This document shows positions 1 through 7,931 of a DNA stretch of 64,000 bases, in pieces (the first letter of the stretch is position 1; every line of letters begins with the position of its first letter). A program made the translations under genes and the position numbers. The stretch comes from Streptomyces sp. col6 (GTDB lineage Bacteria > Actinomycetota > Actinomycetes > Streptomycetales > Streptomycetaceae). Location of the stretch: NCBI RefSeq assembly GCF_008042035.1, contig NZ_RDBL01000006.1, forward strand, positions 1,501,302-1,565,301, given 5' to 3'. The notes beneath the pieces were generated by a model. The model made no database searches and was not told the origin of the DNA. It saw only the letters and a program-made list of their open reading frames with translations.

Positions 1-2077
1 TGCCGTGACGCAGGGACAGCCGGCCGACCACGAACAGGCCCATGCGGCGGGAGACCGAGACGTCCACGGTGGGCGGCGAGGCCAGCCGCTCGTTGATCGC
101 CGCCAGGTCCTCGGGGGAGAGCCCGATGCCGGTGTCGTGGATCTCGACGAGCACCCGGCCGTCGGGCAGCGCGTGACCGGTGACCCGGACCTTCGTCTGC
201 GGCGAGGAGAACGACGTGGCGTTCTCCAGCAGCTCGGCGAGCAGGTGCACGAGGTCGTTGACGACCCGGCCGGCGACCTCGGTGGCGGGCACGGCGGCCA
301 GTTCGATGCGCTCGTACTGCTCCACCTCGGACGCGGCGGCGCGGAGCACGTCGACGAGCGGCACGGGGCGGGTCCACCGGCGGCCCGGCTCCTCGCCCGC
401 GAGGACGAGGAGGTTCTCGCCGTTCCGGCGCATTCGGGTCGCGAGGTGGTCGAGCTTGAAGAGCGAGGAGAGCTGGTCCGGGTCGGCCTCGCGCGACTCC
501 AGTTCGGAGATGAGCGAGAGCTGACGCTGGATGAGGCCCTGCGAACGGCGCGAGAGGTTGGTGAACATCGCGTTGACGTTGCCCCGCAGAAGGGCCTGCT
601 CGGCGGCGAGACGGACCGCCTCGCGGTGCACGTCGTCGAAGGCCGCGGCCACCTTGCCGATCTCGTCGCGGGAGTGCACACCGACGGACTCGACCGAGGT
701 GTCGACGTCCTGCGGGTCCGACTCGGAGAGCTGCTTGACCAGCTCGGGCAGACGGTCCTGCGCGACGCGCGTCGCGGTGTCCTGGAGCCGGCGCAGCGAG
801 CGGATCATGGACCGGGCGACGACGAACGCGCCGACCAGCGAGACGCCGAGCACGAGCAGGATCAGCGCACCGGAGATGATCGCCTCGCGCTGGGACTCGT
901 CGCGCAGCTCGCGCGCCTTGCCCTCCATGTCGCTGAGCAGGGTCTCCTCGACCCGCTTCATGGCGTTGATCTTGATGGTGTCCTGGTCGTACCAGTTCAT
1001 GTACGACCGGCGGGAGGAGGAGCCGCTCATCGAGAGCGGGTTCTCCAGCATCTTCCTGGCGTACGTGTCCGCGGACTTGATGTCCGGGTGGCCCTCGTCG
1101 AGCGTCGAGGTCAGTTCCTCGGCGCTCTTGCCGGTGGTGGTGTAGATCGCCTCGAACGAGTTGCGGGCCGCGGCCTCCTTGCGCTGCGCGGCCAGACCGA
1201 ACTGCTGGTCGTTACGGTTGAGGTCGGGCTTCTCGTCGTCGCTGTTGGGCAGCGCGGCGGCGATGATCGCGCGCTGGATCGACGCGTACTCCTTGGCGGA
1301 GGAGAACGCCGCGAGCGCACGGGTCCGCTTGATCATCTCGGGGCTGCTGGTCGCCTGCGCCATGTCCTGGGAAAGGCTCAGCAGCGAGGTGATCAGCTGG
1401 CTGTAGGCGTCGACCGTCTGGAGACTCGGGCTGCCCTTGACGTACGCCTGCTTGCGGATGTCACGGATGGAGCCGAGCTGCGTGGCGATCTGCTGGACAC
1501 TGGCGTGGATGCTCTCCAGCGTCTCGTCGCCGGTGGTGTCGCCGATGTCCGCCGTGCCGGTGAGGAACGCCTTCTTGGCCCGGTCGGTCTTGTCCCGAGG
1601 CGTGGTGACCTTGAAGTCGCTGGCGGGCACGCCGTTGGAGAGCGGTCCGGCCGACTGGTCGCGCTCCTCCTGGAGCGCCTGCGCCAGCGAGGTCGCCTGC
1701 TTCGTCATCTCCGTCAGCAGCTGCATGTGCTCCAGCTGTTGGATGTCGTTCATGGAGTCGTTGATGCGCAGACCGCCCAGGGTGGTCGCGGCGACCACGG
1801 GGAGGGCGAGCAGGGAGACCAGTCGCGTGCTGATGCGCCAGTTGCGGAGCGCTACGCGCGAGCCCGTGTTGACGGGGCCGCGCGGCCTCGGCGCGGAGGC
1901 CTGCTCGGAATCGCCACCGGCCGGTGCGGCACCGGGGCGCCGGTCGCGGTCGCCGTGGTCACCGGCAGCGGCCGGCCCGGGGTTCTGGGCGTGCTGGGGC
2001 GAGGAACCGCGGTCGGTCCCGCCGCGCGGCTCCTGTTCCGCCGCAGCGCTGCCATCCCTCTTGAAACGTCCCTGCAC
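1..2077 (-). CDS. cvnA1: Nitrate/nitrite-sensor (NIT) histidine kinase, conservon CvnA type; 3' end outside window
   Basis: Membrane sensor kinase-like protein, the A component of a conservon, in which it works with a roadblock protein, a DUF742 protein and a small GTPase. About 692 residues are visible; the gene runs off the left edge. The order is a charged, disordered N-terminus, a membrane segment near residues 62-82, a large helical extracytoplasmic NIT domain to about 395, a second membrane segment (about 400-425), HAMP, and a phosphoacceptor-like helix containing KLDHLATRMRR. It ends in an HATPase domain with N box ELLENATS (about 614) and G1 box DTGIG (about 645). The GTG start at 2077 follows GAGG about 14 nt upstream; an in-frame TTG four codons earlier is possible. 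The remaining conservon genes should lie just left of the window. The cvnA1 name rests on remembered synteny with SCO5544. Confidence 0.88.
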   Translation of the reverse strand, partial: MQGRFKRDGSAAAEQEPRGGTDRGSSPQHAQNPGPAAAGDHGDRDRRPGAAPAGGDSEQASAPRPRGPVNTGSRVALRNWRISTRLVSLLALPVVAATTLGGLRINDSMNDIQQLEHMQLLTEMTKQATSLAQALQEERDQSAGPLSNGVPASDFKVTTPRDKTDRAKKAFLTGTADIGDTTGDETLESIHASVQQIATQLGSIRDIRKQAYVKGSPSLQTVDAYSQLITSLLSLSQDMAQATSSPEMIKRTRALAAFSSAKEYASIQRAIIAAALPNSDDEKPDLNRNDQQFGLAAQRKEAAARNSFEAIYTTTGKSAEELTSTLDEGHPDIKSADTYARKMLENPLSMSGSSSRRSYMNWYDQDTIKINAMKRVEETLLSDMEGKARELRDESQREAIISGALILLVLGVSLVGAFVVARSMIRSLRRLQDTATRVAQDRLPELVKQLSESDPQDVDTSVESVGVHSRDEIGKVAAAFDDVHREAVRLAAEQALLRGNVNAMFTNLSRRSQGLIQRQLSLISELESREADPDQLSSLFKLDHLATRMRRNGENLLVLAGEEPGRRWTRPVPLVDVLRAAASEVEQYERIELAAVPATEVAGRVVNDLVHLLAELLENATSFSSPQTKVRVTGHALPDGRVLVEIHDTGIGLSPEDLAAINERLASPPTVDVSVSRRMGLFVVGRLSLRHG

Positions 2078-2659
2078 TAGCGTCGCAACCTCTGGACCAG
2101 GCGTTCCTCCGTCGTGAACGGAGAAAACGGTGTCGGCGTGGTGGGGCGTTGTCGCGCCCCATGGTGGTCGTGAGTGACCGGCGCTCTTCCCCTTCCCGCC
2201 GCCACTCGGCGCTGCGTTGCGCCCCCTGCGCGCCGGCTTGAAACCCGCGGCGGTGCGTGGAATTTCAGCACAGTGCCGGATCTCCAACAAGGGCCAGGTA
2301 CCGGGCTGTGACCTGCGTGACACCGTGTGATGACTGCGTAACAAGCGGTGCGGGGTGTTCAGTGACATAACGGACGATTGGGTGTGAGTCCGATCGGGAT
2401 GGAGGGTGTCCCAGTCGCGATGATCAGGAGCGGAATGGCTGATTCAGGGATGACATGTCCGTTTCCGGGGTGCGGATCGCCCGCCCGGATTGGGGTGATT
2501 GTCCGGCTCTTCGTGAGCAAACTCACATGAAGATCGCCGTCTCTTCCGGGTCCCCGGGGGGAATCGCATGTTTAGCCTGACGCTTTACTGGGATGGCAGA
2601 ACCGACAGCCGGCGCCCCCTCGCACGGGCGGCGCCCCGACGACAGGGCCCGTACGGCAG
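2078..2659. other. Intergenic region between the divergent cvnA1-type gene and the small peptide gene
   Basis: About 580 bases without a convincing gene. Third-position GC bias is weak in all frames, and the stretch around 2320-2470 is less GC-rich than its surroundings, as expected for a promoter region. It must hold the promoter of the kinase gene (leftward) and possibly that of the small rightward gene. I found no consensus operator, riboswitch or intrinsic terminator. Confidence 0.5.
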
Positions 2660-2836
2660 ATGAACACCACGACGTCCCGCAACATCGCCAACCCCCGCCG
2701 CACCACGCTGGCGCACCTCGAGGACGCCGCGGCGCTGGGGACCGCGGAACTCCCGGAGCACGCGCTCCAGCTGCCGACGCAGACCGCCAACCCGCGCCGC
2801 ACGATCCTCATGACGGTCCCCGCCGCCGCGGAGTGA
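2660..2836 (+). CDS. 58-aa conserved hypothetical peptide with a repeated NPRRT motif
   Basis: Function unknown. The frame from ATG 2660 to TGA 2836 has almost exclusively G or C at third positions, so I regard it as coding despite its size. A longer overlapping frame from 2593 is its out-of-frame shadow. The peptide is hydrophilic, has no signal peptide or membrane segment and no cysteine. It carries the pentapeptide NPRRT twice, at residues 11-15 and 44-48, each preceded by alanine and followed within a few residues by hydrophobic residues (TTLAHL, ILMTVP). The ribosome-binding site is poor (CGGCAG just before the ATG). It lies 90 bp before the FAH-family gene. From memory a similar short gene occupies this place in S. 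coelicolor. Confidence 0.6.
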   Translation: MNTTTSRNIANPRRTTLAHLEDAAALGTAELPEHALQLPTQTANPRRTILMTVPAAAE

Positions 2837-2926
2837 ACCCGCGCGAAGGCGCCCCTCACCCGCGCTAGCCTGGAGTGTCAGTCTTCATCCAGGCACCCAG
2901 CAAGCAGTGAGGGGCGACAGCAACCC

Positions 2927-3703
2927 GTGCGCATCGCCAGGTTCTCCATCGACGGCAATGTCGCCTTCGGCGCGGTCGAGGGCGACGGGCCCGACGGTCT
3001 CGTCCTCGACATCATCAAGGGCATCCCGTACGCCGAGTTCGAGCTCTCCGGGACCAAGGTCCCGCTGAACAAGGTGCGGCTGCTGCCGCCCGTGCTCCCC
3101 AACAAGGTCGTGGCCATCGGCCGCAACTACGCGGAGCACGCCGCCGAACTCGGCAACGAGGTCCCCGACGTCCCCGTCGCCTTCTTCAAGCCCACCACCT
3201 CGGTGATCGGCTCCGGCGACGCCATCGAGTACCCCTCCTTCTCCGACGAGGTCCACCACGAGGCCGAGCTGGCCGTAGTCATCGGCCGGATGTGCCGCGA
3301 AGTGCCGCGCGAGCGGGTCAAGGACGTCATCTTCGGCTACACCTGCGCCAACGACGTCACCGCACGCGACGCCCAGAAGCGGGAGAAGCAGTGGGCGCGG
3401 GCCAAGGGCTTCGACACCTCCTGCCCCCTCGGCCCCTGGGTGGAGACCGACCTGGACCCCAGTGACCTCGCCATCCAGGCCACGGTCAACGGCGAGCAAC
3501 GCCAGCTCGGCCGGACGAGCGACATGATCCGGTCCATCGAGGACCTGGTCGTGCACATCACGGAAGCCATGACGCTGCTTCCGGGCGACGTGATCCTCAC
3601 CGGCACTCCCGCAGGGGTCGGACCCCTCCATGTCGGCGACGAGGTCGCCGTCACCATCGAAGGCATCGGCACTCTCACCAACAAGGTGATCAAGCGTGGC
3701 TAA
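2927..3703 (+). CDS. Fumarylacetoacetate hydrolase (FAH) family protein
   Basis: Cytoplasmic metal-dependent hydrolase or decarboxylase of the FAH superfamily, 258 aa. Members cleave acylpyruvates or decarboxylate beta-keto acids such as oxaloacetate; the substrate cannot be read from sequence. A short N-terminal domain (1-60) precedes the catalytic beta fold. Visible family motifs are [10 protein letters not shown] (about 65), the metal-ligand block [11 protein letters not shown] (about 105), [11 protein letters not shown] (about 138), and the C-terminal [13 protein letters not shown]. The GTG start at 2927 follows GAGGGGCGA at a good distance. The last codons overlap the gltX start by 8 bp, so the two genes are probably translationally coupled, although no functional link is known. 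Confidence 0.9.
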   Translation: MRIARFSIDGNVAFGAVEGDGPDGLVLDIIKGIPYAEFELSGTKVPLNKVRLLPPVLPNKVVAIGRNYAEHAAELGNEVPDVPVAFFKPTTSVIGSGDAIEYPSFSDEVHHEAELAVVIGRMCREVPRERVKDVIFGYTCANDVTARDAQKREKQWARAKGFDTSCPLGPWVETDLDPSDLAIQATVNGEQRQLGRTSDMIRSIEDLVVHITEAMTLLPGDVILTGTPAGVGPLHVGDEVAVTIEGIGTLTNKVIKRG

Positions 3704-5168
3704 CGCACCAGTACGTGTACGTTTCTGTCCCTCCCCGACCGGCAACCCGCACGTCGGCCTGGTCCGGACGGCCCTCTTCAACTGGGCCTTCGCCCGGCAC
3801 CACCAGGGCACCCTGGTCTTCCGCATCGAGGACACCGACGCGGCGCGCGACTCCGAGGAGTCCTACGAGCAGCTCCTCGACGCGATGCGCTGGCTCGGCC
3901 TGGACTGGGACGAGGGCCCCGAGGTCGGCGGCCCGCACGCCCCGTACCGCCAGTCGCAGCGGATGGACATCTACAAGGACGTCGCCGAGAAGCTCCTCGC
4001 CGGCGGCTACGCGTACCCCTGCTACTGCACCACGGAGGAGCTGGACACCCGCCGCGACGCCGCCCGCGCCGCCGGCCGCCCGTCCGGCTACGACGGCCAC
4101 TGCCGCGAGCTGACCGACGAGCAGAAGGCCGCGTACGAGGCCGAGGGGCGCGCGTCGATCGTCCGCTTCCGGATGCCCGACGAGGCGATCACCTTCACCG
4201 ACCTGGTCCGCGGCGACATCACCGTCCAGCCGGAGAACGTCCCGGACTACGGCATCGTCCGCGCCAACGGCGCCCCGCTCTACACGCTGGTCAACCCGGT
4301 GGACGACGCGCTGATGGAGATCACCCACGTCCTGCGCGGCGAGGACCTGCTCTCCTCCACCCCGCGCCAGATCGCCCTGTACCGGGCGCTCATCGAGCTG
4401 GGCATCGCCAAGGACACCCCCGCCTTCGGGCACCTGCCATACGTGATGGGCGAGGGCAACAAGAAGCTCTCCAAGCGCGACCCGCAGTCCTCGCTCAACC
4501 TCTACCGCGAGCGCGGCTTCCTCCGCGAGGGGCTGCTCAACTACCTCTCGCTGCTGGGCTGGTCGATCGCCGAGGACCGGGACATCTTCGACATCGACGA
4601 GATGGTCGCCGCGTTCGACATCAAGGATGTCAACGCCAACCCGGCCCGCTTCGACCTCAAGAAGTGCGAGCACGTCAACGCGGAGCACATCCGCCGCCTC
4701 GACGTGAAGACGTTCACCGAGGCGTGCGGCCCGTGGCTCCAGGCTCCGTTCGCCCCCTGGGCCCCGGAGTCCTTCGACGCGGAGGTCTTCGCCGAGATCG
4801 CCCCGCACGCCCAGACCCGGGTCACGGTGCTCTCCGAGATCACCGCCAACGTGGACTTCCTGTTCCTGGACGAGCCGGTGCACGACGAGGCGTCCTGGGC
4901 CAAGGCGATGAAGGAGGGCTCCGACGCCCTCCTCGTCACCGCCCGCGCCGAGCTGATCGCCGCCGATTGGAACGCCGAGGCTCTCAAGGCCGCCGTCCTC
5001 GCCGCCGGCGAGCAGCACGGCCTCAAGCTCGGCAAGGCCCAGGCGCCGGTCCGCGTGGCCGTCACCGGCCGCACGATCGGCCTTCCGCTCTTCGAGTCCC
5101 TGGAGATCCTGGGCCGCGAGAAGACGATCGCCCGCATCGACGCGGCCCTGGCCAGGCTGACCGCGTAA
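3696..5168 (+). CDS. gltX: Glutamyl-tRNA synthetase
   Basis: Class I aminoacyl-tRNA synthetase, 490 aa, that charges tRNA-Glu with glutamate. In streptomycetes, which lack GlnRS, the enzyme is expected also to misacylate tRNA-Gln for the GatCAB amidotransferase. The HIGH-like motif appears as PTGNPHVG (residues 14-21) and the KMSKS-like motif as KLSKR (about 256). The FRIEDTD motif of GluRS lies near residue 43. The C-terminal half is the helical anticodon-binding domain. The GTG start overlaps the end of the FAH-family gene by 8 bp. The tRNA-Gln and tRNA-Glu genes, its own substrates, lie less than 1 kb downstream. Confidence 0.97.
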   Translation: MANAPVRVRFCPSPTGNPHVGLVRTALFNWAFARHHQGTLVFRIEDTDAARDSEESYEQLLDAMRWLGLDWDEGPEVGGPHAPYRQSQRMDIYKDVAEKLLAGGYAYPCYCTTEELDTRRDAARAAGRPSGYDGHCRELTDEQKAAYEAEGRASIVRFRMPDEAITFTDLVRGDITVQPENVPDYGIVRANGAPLYTLVNPVDDALMEITHVLRGEDLLSSTPRQIALYRALIELGIAKDTPAFGHLPYVMGEGNKKLSKRDPQSSLNLYRERGFLREGLLNYLSLLGWSIAEDRDIFDIDEMVAAFDIKDVNANPARFDLKKCEHVNAEHIRRLDVKTFTEACGPWLQAPFAPWAPESFDAEVFAEIAPHAQTRVTVLSEITANVDFLFLDEPVHDEASWAKAMKEGSDALLVTARAELIAADWNAEALKAAVLAAGEQHGLKLGKAQAPVRVAVTGRTIGLPLFESLEILGREKTIARIDAALARLTA

Positions 5169-5254
5169 CGCGACGCACCACCACGGGCCCGGCAGCCGCA
5201 CCGCGCGGCCGCCGGGCCCGTCCGTCTGTGCGGTGGCGCACTACAGTCGGAGAC

Positions 5255-5974
5255 ATGCCCATCAGAGCCGTCCTCTGGGACATCGACGACACGCTCTTCG
5301 ATCACACGGCGGCCGCCGCCACCGGTATGGCCCGGCACATCGCGGCGGAGGGGCTGCCCCCGGGGCACGCCACGGCCGAGGAGGCCGTCGGGACGTGGCA
5401 GCGGCTCACGCGGCGGCACTGGGCGCGCTTCTCCGCCGGGGAGACCGACTGGCAGGGGCAGCGGCGGGACCGGGCCAGGGAGTTCCTGGGCCAGGCGCTG
5501 GACGACGCCGAGGCCGACGCCTGGTTCGAGCGCCACATCTCCCACTACGAGTCCGCCTGGGCGCTCTTCCCGGACGCCGTGCCCGTACTCGACGCGCTGG
5601 CGGGGACGTACCGGCACGCCGTGCTGTCCAACTCGGCCCTCGAACAGCAGCACCGCAAGCTGACGGTGCTCGGCGTGCGCGACCGGTTCGAATCCCTGCT
5701 CTGCGCGGCCGAGCTGGGCGTCTCCAAGCCCGCCGCCGGCGCCTTCCTGGCCTCCTGCGAGGCGCTGGGGCTCGATACGCGTGAGGTGCTGTACGTCGGG
5801 GACGAACCCGACATCGACGCCGCGGGTGCCACGGCCGCCGGTCTGGCCGGCGTCTGGCTGGACCGGCGCGACCGCGGCGGGCGGCCCGAGCTCGTCCGGA
5901 TCACGGACCTCGGCCAGCTCCCCGGGCTGCTCGCGGGCGATACCCGTTTTGGAGCGTCGGACACCTTCGGGTAA
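5255..5974 (+). CDS. HAD family hydrolase (REG-2-like phosphatase)
   Basis: Cytoplasmic HAD-superfamily phosphatase of 239 aa with the complete catalytic set. Motif I is WDIDDTLFD (about 9-17, nucleophile Asp), motif II is VLSNSALE (about 125), motif III is the Lys of GVSKPAAG (about 155), and motif IV is YVGDEPDIDAAGA (about 180). The helical cap inserted after motif I is that of the HAD-IA group. The natural substrate is unknown; the family includes phosphoglycolate and sugar-phosphate phosphatases. ATG 5255 is chosen because the aligned motif starts there and GGAG lies just upstream. A TACAGT hexamer 7 nt before the ATG could also give a nearly leaderless mRNA. Its 3' end overlaps the predicted tRNA promoter. 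Confidence 0.88.
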   Translation: MPIRAVLWDIDDTLFDHTAAAATGMARHIAAEGLPPGHATAEEAVGTWQRLTRRHWARFSAGETDWQGQRRDRAREFLGQALDDAEADAWFERHISHYESAWALFPDAVPVLDALAGTYRHAVLSNSALEQQHRKLTVLGVRDRFESLLCAAELGVSKPAAGAFLASCEALGLDTREVLYVGDEPDIDAAGATAAGLAGVWLDRRDRGGRPELVRITDLGQLPGLLAGDTRFGASDTFG

Positions 5975-5977
5975 TGT
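5948..5977 (+). promoter_or_regulatory. Predicted promoter of the tRNA Gln/Glu cluster
   Basis: TTTGGA and TAATGT are separated by 18 bp and sit about 80 bp before the first tRNA. The -10 hexamer includes the TAA stop codon of the HAD gene. It resembles the HrdB housekeeping class by inspection only. Confidence 0.4.
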
Positions 5978-6059
5978 TCTTCCTGCGCCGCCCGAGCGGG
6001 CCGAGAGATCCGGCCGGGAAGCGCAGACAGGAACAAGGCCCCCAGGGGTTGCGTTTCAG

Positions 6060-6131
6060 TGGGCTATGGTGTAATTGGCAACACTACGGTTTCTGGTACC
6101 GTCATTCTAGGTTCGAGTCCTGGTAGCCCAG
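6060..6131 (+). tRNA. tRNA-Gln (CTG)
   Basis: Cloverleaf of 72 nt with acceptor TGGGCTA pairing TAGCCCA, anticodon loop TTCTGGT (anticodon CTG) and T-loop GGTTCGAGTCC. CCA is not encoded. It is the first of five tRNAs and is identical to the copy at 6378. Confidence 0.96.
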
Positions 6132-6159
6132 CGCAGTACAGAGCACGTCGAAGTAACAA

Positions 6160-6232
6160 GCCCCCGTTGTGTAGCGGCCTAGCACGCTGCCCTCTCACGG
6201 CAGTAGCGCCGGTTCGAATCCGGTCGGGGGTA
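6160..6232 (+). tRNA. tRNA-Glu (CTC), copy 1
   Basis: 73-nt cloverleaf. Acceptor GCCCCCG pairs CGGGGGT with a G-U pair at the end. The anticodon stem CTGCC/GGCAG encloses loop CTCTCAC, giving anticodon CTC, and the T-arm is CCGGTTCGAATCCGG. CCA is not encoded. Confidence 0.96.
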
Positions 6233-6292
6233 CAGATCCTTCCCGCGAGATCACCTGGGTCGCACCCACGGTCTCGATGCAGGATCGCTAGG

Positions 6293-6365
6293 GCCCCCGT
6301 TGTGTAGCGGCCTAGCACGCTGCCCTCTCACGGCAGTAGCGCCGGTTCGAATCCGGTCGGGGGTA
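6293..6365 (+). tRNA. tRNA-Glu (CTC), copy 2
   Basis: Identical in sequence to the copy at 6160 but with different flanks. The 60-bp spacer before it contains an imperfect stem-loop (arms CGAGA...TGGGT and ACCCA...TCTCG), perhaps a processing element. Confidence 0.96.
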
Positions 6366-6377
6366 CTTGCAACACCA

Positions 6378-6449
6378 TGGGCTATGGTGTAATTGGCAAC
6401 ACTACGGTTTCTGGTACCGTCATTCTAGGTTCGAGTCCTGGTAGCCCAG
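6378..6449 (+). tRNA. tRNA-Gln (CTG), copy 2
   Basis: Exact copy of the tRNA-Gln at 6060. It starts only 13 bp after the second tRNA-Glu. Confidence 0.96.
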
Positions 6450-6477
6450 CGCAGTACAGAGCACGTCGAAGTAACAA

Positions 6478-6550
6478 GCCCCCGTTGTGTAGCGGCCTAG
6501 CACGCTGCCCTCTCACGGCAGTAGCGCCGGTTCGAATCCGGTCGGGGGTA
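6478..6550 (+). tRNA. tRNA-Glu (CTC), copy 3
   Basis: Identical to the copy at 6160. It is the last tRNA of the cluster and is followed by a strong stem-loop terminator. Confidence 0.96.
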
Positions 6551-6567
6551 CAACAGAGCGCGAAACG

Positions 6568-6595
6568 AAGGCCCTTCACTCCGGTGAGGGGCCTT
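6568..6595 (+). terminator. Terminator of the tRNA cluster
   Basis: AAGGCCC and GGGCCTT arms, extended inward by TTCAC/GTGAG, enclose a short loop and are followed by TCGTC. It ends 35 bp before the stop of the convergent MerR gene and may serve both strands. Confidence 0.8.
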
Positions 6596-6629
6596 TCGTC
6601 CGTACGCGGTGAGGTCGCCCGCTTCGCGC

Positions 6630-7271
6630 TCAGTACCCGTACCGCCGGGCCGACTCCTCCTCCTGGGCCAGTCTCCGCAGGGACGTCAGCAGCGGCTCGT
6701 ACAGCACCGCCGAGGCCACCGCCATCTCCACCTGCTGGGAGGGGGCCGGATAGGTCTCCATCTGGTCCAGGTCGCGGACGGCGACCTGGTGCATCAGCCG
6801 TGCATGCTCCTCCAGATGGACACTCTCGTACGGGTAGCCGAGGCGGACGAGCGTGGCCAGGGCGGCGACGAGGGAGCGGTGCACCGGGGAGAGCGCGCCG
6901 ATCTCCCGCGCGTGCGTCCAGCCCAACCGGTCGAGAAGGGCGTCGACTTCCGCCCGCGCCGTCACCGTCTCCGGGGCCTCCTCGTCCGGCTCCGGCCCGT
7001 GCGGAAGCGCCCAGAGCGCCGCGCCCAGCCGGATCGTACGGCCCAGTGAGTCGTCGTCGACATGGGCCAGCACCTCGCGGGCCGTGGCCACGGGCAGGCG
7101 GCCGACCTGGAGCAGCGCCCGGACGAGGCGCAGCCGGCGCAGATGGCTCTCGTCGTACTCGGCCTGCGTCGCGCTCACCCGCTCGCCCGGCGGCAACAGC
7201 CCCTCGCGCAGGTAGTACTTGATCGTCGCGGTCGCGATGCCGCTGCGCTCGCTCAGTTCCGAGAGTCGCAT
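6630..7271 (-). CDS. MerR family transcriptional regulator
   Basis: Cytoplasmic DNA-binding regulator of 213 aa. The N-terminal winged helix-turn-helix begins at the start codon (LSELSERSG, then TIKYYLREGLLPP), as is typical of MerR proteins. A dimerisation helix and a helical C-terminal domain of about 120 aa follow. That domain has no cysteine metal site, so a small-molecule or unknown signal is more likely than a metal. ATG 7271 is preferred to longer in-frame starts because the fold begins there and GGAAGG lies 6 nt upstream. It is divergent from the DUF4188 gene, and the shared intergenic region carries a perfect palindrome that is probably its operator. Confidence 0.9.
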   Translation of the reverse strand: MRLSELSERSGIATATIKYYLREGLLPPGERVSATQAEYDESHLRRLRLVRALLQVGRLPVATAREVLAHVDDDSLGRTIRLGAALWALPHGPEPDEEAPETVTARAEVDALLDRLGWTHAREIGALSPVHRSLVAALATLVRLGYPYESVHLEEHARLMHQVAVRDLDQMETYPAPSQQVEMAVASAVLYEPLLTSLRRLAQEEESARRYGY

Positions 7272-7308
7272 GCCGTCCTTCCCTTGCGCCCACCCTTGGG
7301 CAGTGCCA

Positions 7309-7327
7309 CTATCCAACCATTGGATAG
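7309..7327. promoter_or_regulatory. Perfect 8-bp inverted repeat, probable MerR-family operator
   Basis: CTATCCAA, 3 bp, TTGGATAG lies between the divergent MerR-type and DUF4188 genes, 38 bp from the MerR start and 32 bp from the DUF4188 start. MerR proteins bind such dyads within promoter spacers. The assignment to this regulator is inferred from position. Confidence 0.7.
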
Positions 7328-7358
7328 CGACACTCTCCAACAACGCCAGGGGGCCCGT

Positions 7359-7856
7359 ATGTTCGCGAAAGTCACGCCGGGGCGGACGACCGCCGCAGCC
7401 GAGGGCGATGTCGTCGTCCTGCTGATCGGCATGCGCATCAACCACTTCAGGGGCGTGCACCACTGGCTCCCGGTCATGCTGGCGATGCTGCGCATGCTGC
7501 GGGAGTTGGGGGCGGACAGGTCCAGGGGGCTGCTCGGCCACACGCTGCTGTCCGGCTCACCGAGGACGTACTACGTCGTCCAGTACTGGGAGTCGAAGGA
7601 GAAGCTGTACGCGTACGCCTCGGCGCCCGACATGTTCCACCGCAAGGCGTGGGCGCTGCTCAACCGAAAGGAGAAGAAGTCCCGGCAGCACGTGGGGCTG
7701 TGGCACGAGACCTACATCGTGCCCGAGGGCGGCTACGAGTCCATCTACGCCGACATGCCGGCGTACGGACTGGCCGCGGCGACGGGGTCGCTGCCGATCG
7801 AGGGGCGGGGCCGCCGGGCGGCGGACCGGCTCGCGCATCGTTCCGGCGCGAAGTGA
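7359..7856 (+). CDS. DUF4188 domain protein (dimeric alpha-beta-barrel monooxygenase-like)
   Basis: 165-aa soluble protein of unknown function. It matches my recollection of DUF4188, a family related to antibiotic-biosynthesis monooxygenase-like ferredoxin folds. Visible features are the early beta strand VVVLLIGMRIN, the helix WLPVMLAMLRMLRELG, the segment YYVVQYWESKEKLYAYA, and the conserved VGLWHETYIV near residue 120. These resemble a heme or aromatic-substrate pocket, but no catalytic residue can be assigned. ATG 7359 is taken as start; it follows CCAGGGGG. The divergent MerR regulator and shared palindrome suggest inducible expression. A convergent terminator separates it from ndgR. Confidence 0.8.
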   Translation: MFAKVTPGRTTAAAEGDVVVLLIGMRINHFRGVHHWLPVMLAMLRMLRELGADRSRGLLGHTLLSGSPRTYYVVQYWESKEKLYAYASAPDMFHRKAWALLNRKEKKSRQHVGLWHETYIVPEGGYESIYADMPAYGLAAATGSLPIEGRGRRAADRLAHRSGAK

Positions 7857-7878
7857 AGCGGTGAGGGGCTGAGATGGG

Positions 7879-7902
7879 GGCCGCCACGACGCTGGGGCGG
7901 CC
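7879..7902. terminator. Bidirectional stem-loop between DUF4188 gene and ndgR
   Basis: GGCCGCC and GGCGGCC arms enclose a 10-nt loop. It lies 22 bp after the DUF4188 stop and 29 bp after the convergent ndgR stop. No U-tract is present, as is common in streptomycetes. Confidence 0.5.
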
Positions 7903-7931
7903 ACGGGGGAGAGGAAGGCGCGTCCGGGGGC

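Larger units (their letters stand above)
6060..6234 (+). repeat. First copy of exact 175-bp tRNA-Gln/tRNA-Glu duplication
   Basis: The block tRNA-Gln, 28-bp spacer, tRNA-Glu and two trailing bases recurs without a mismatch at 6378-6552, including the non-coding spacer. This indicates a recent tandem duplication or ongoing gene conversion. Confidence 0.95.
6378..6552 (+). repeat. Second copy of exact 175-bp tRNA-Gln/tRNA-Glu duplication
   Basis: Identical to 6060-6234 throughout, including the spacer between the tRNAs. The flanks on both sides differ. Confidence 0.95.

Noticed and set aside
5..2080. 691-codon open frame on the plus strand opposite the sensor kinase gene
   Set aside because: It is the antisense shadow of the real gene, with Arg/Gly/Asp-rich composition and no domain pattern. 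The minus strand gives a complete NIT-HAMP-HATPase layout.
6060..6552. Regularly spaced repeats that might suggest a CRISPR-like array
   Set aside because: The repeats are tRNA genes with complete cloverleafs; no cas genes are present in the window.
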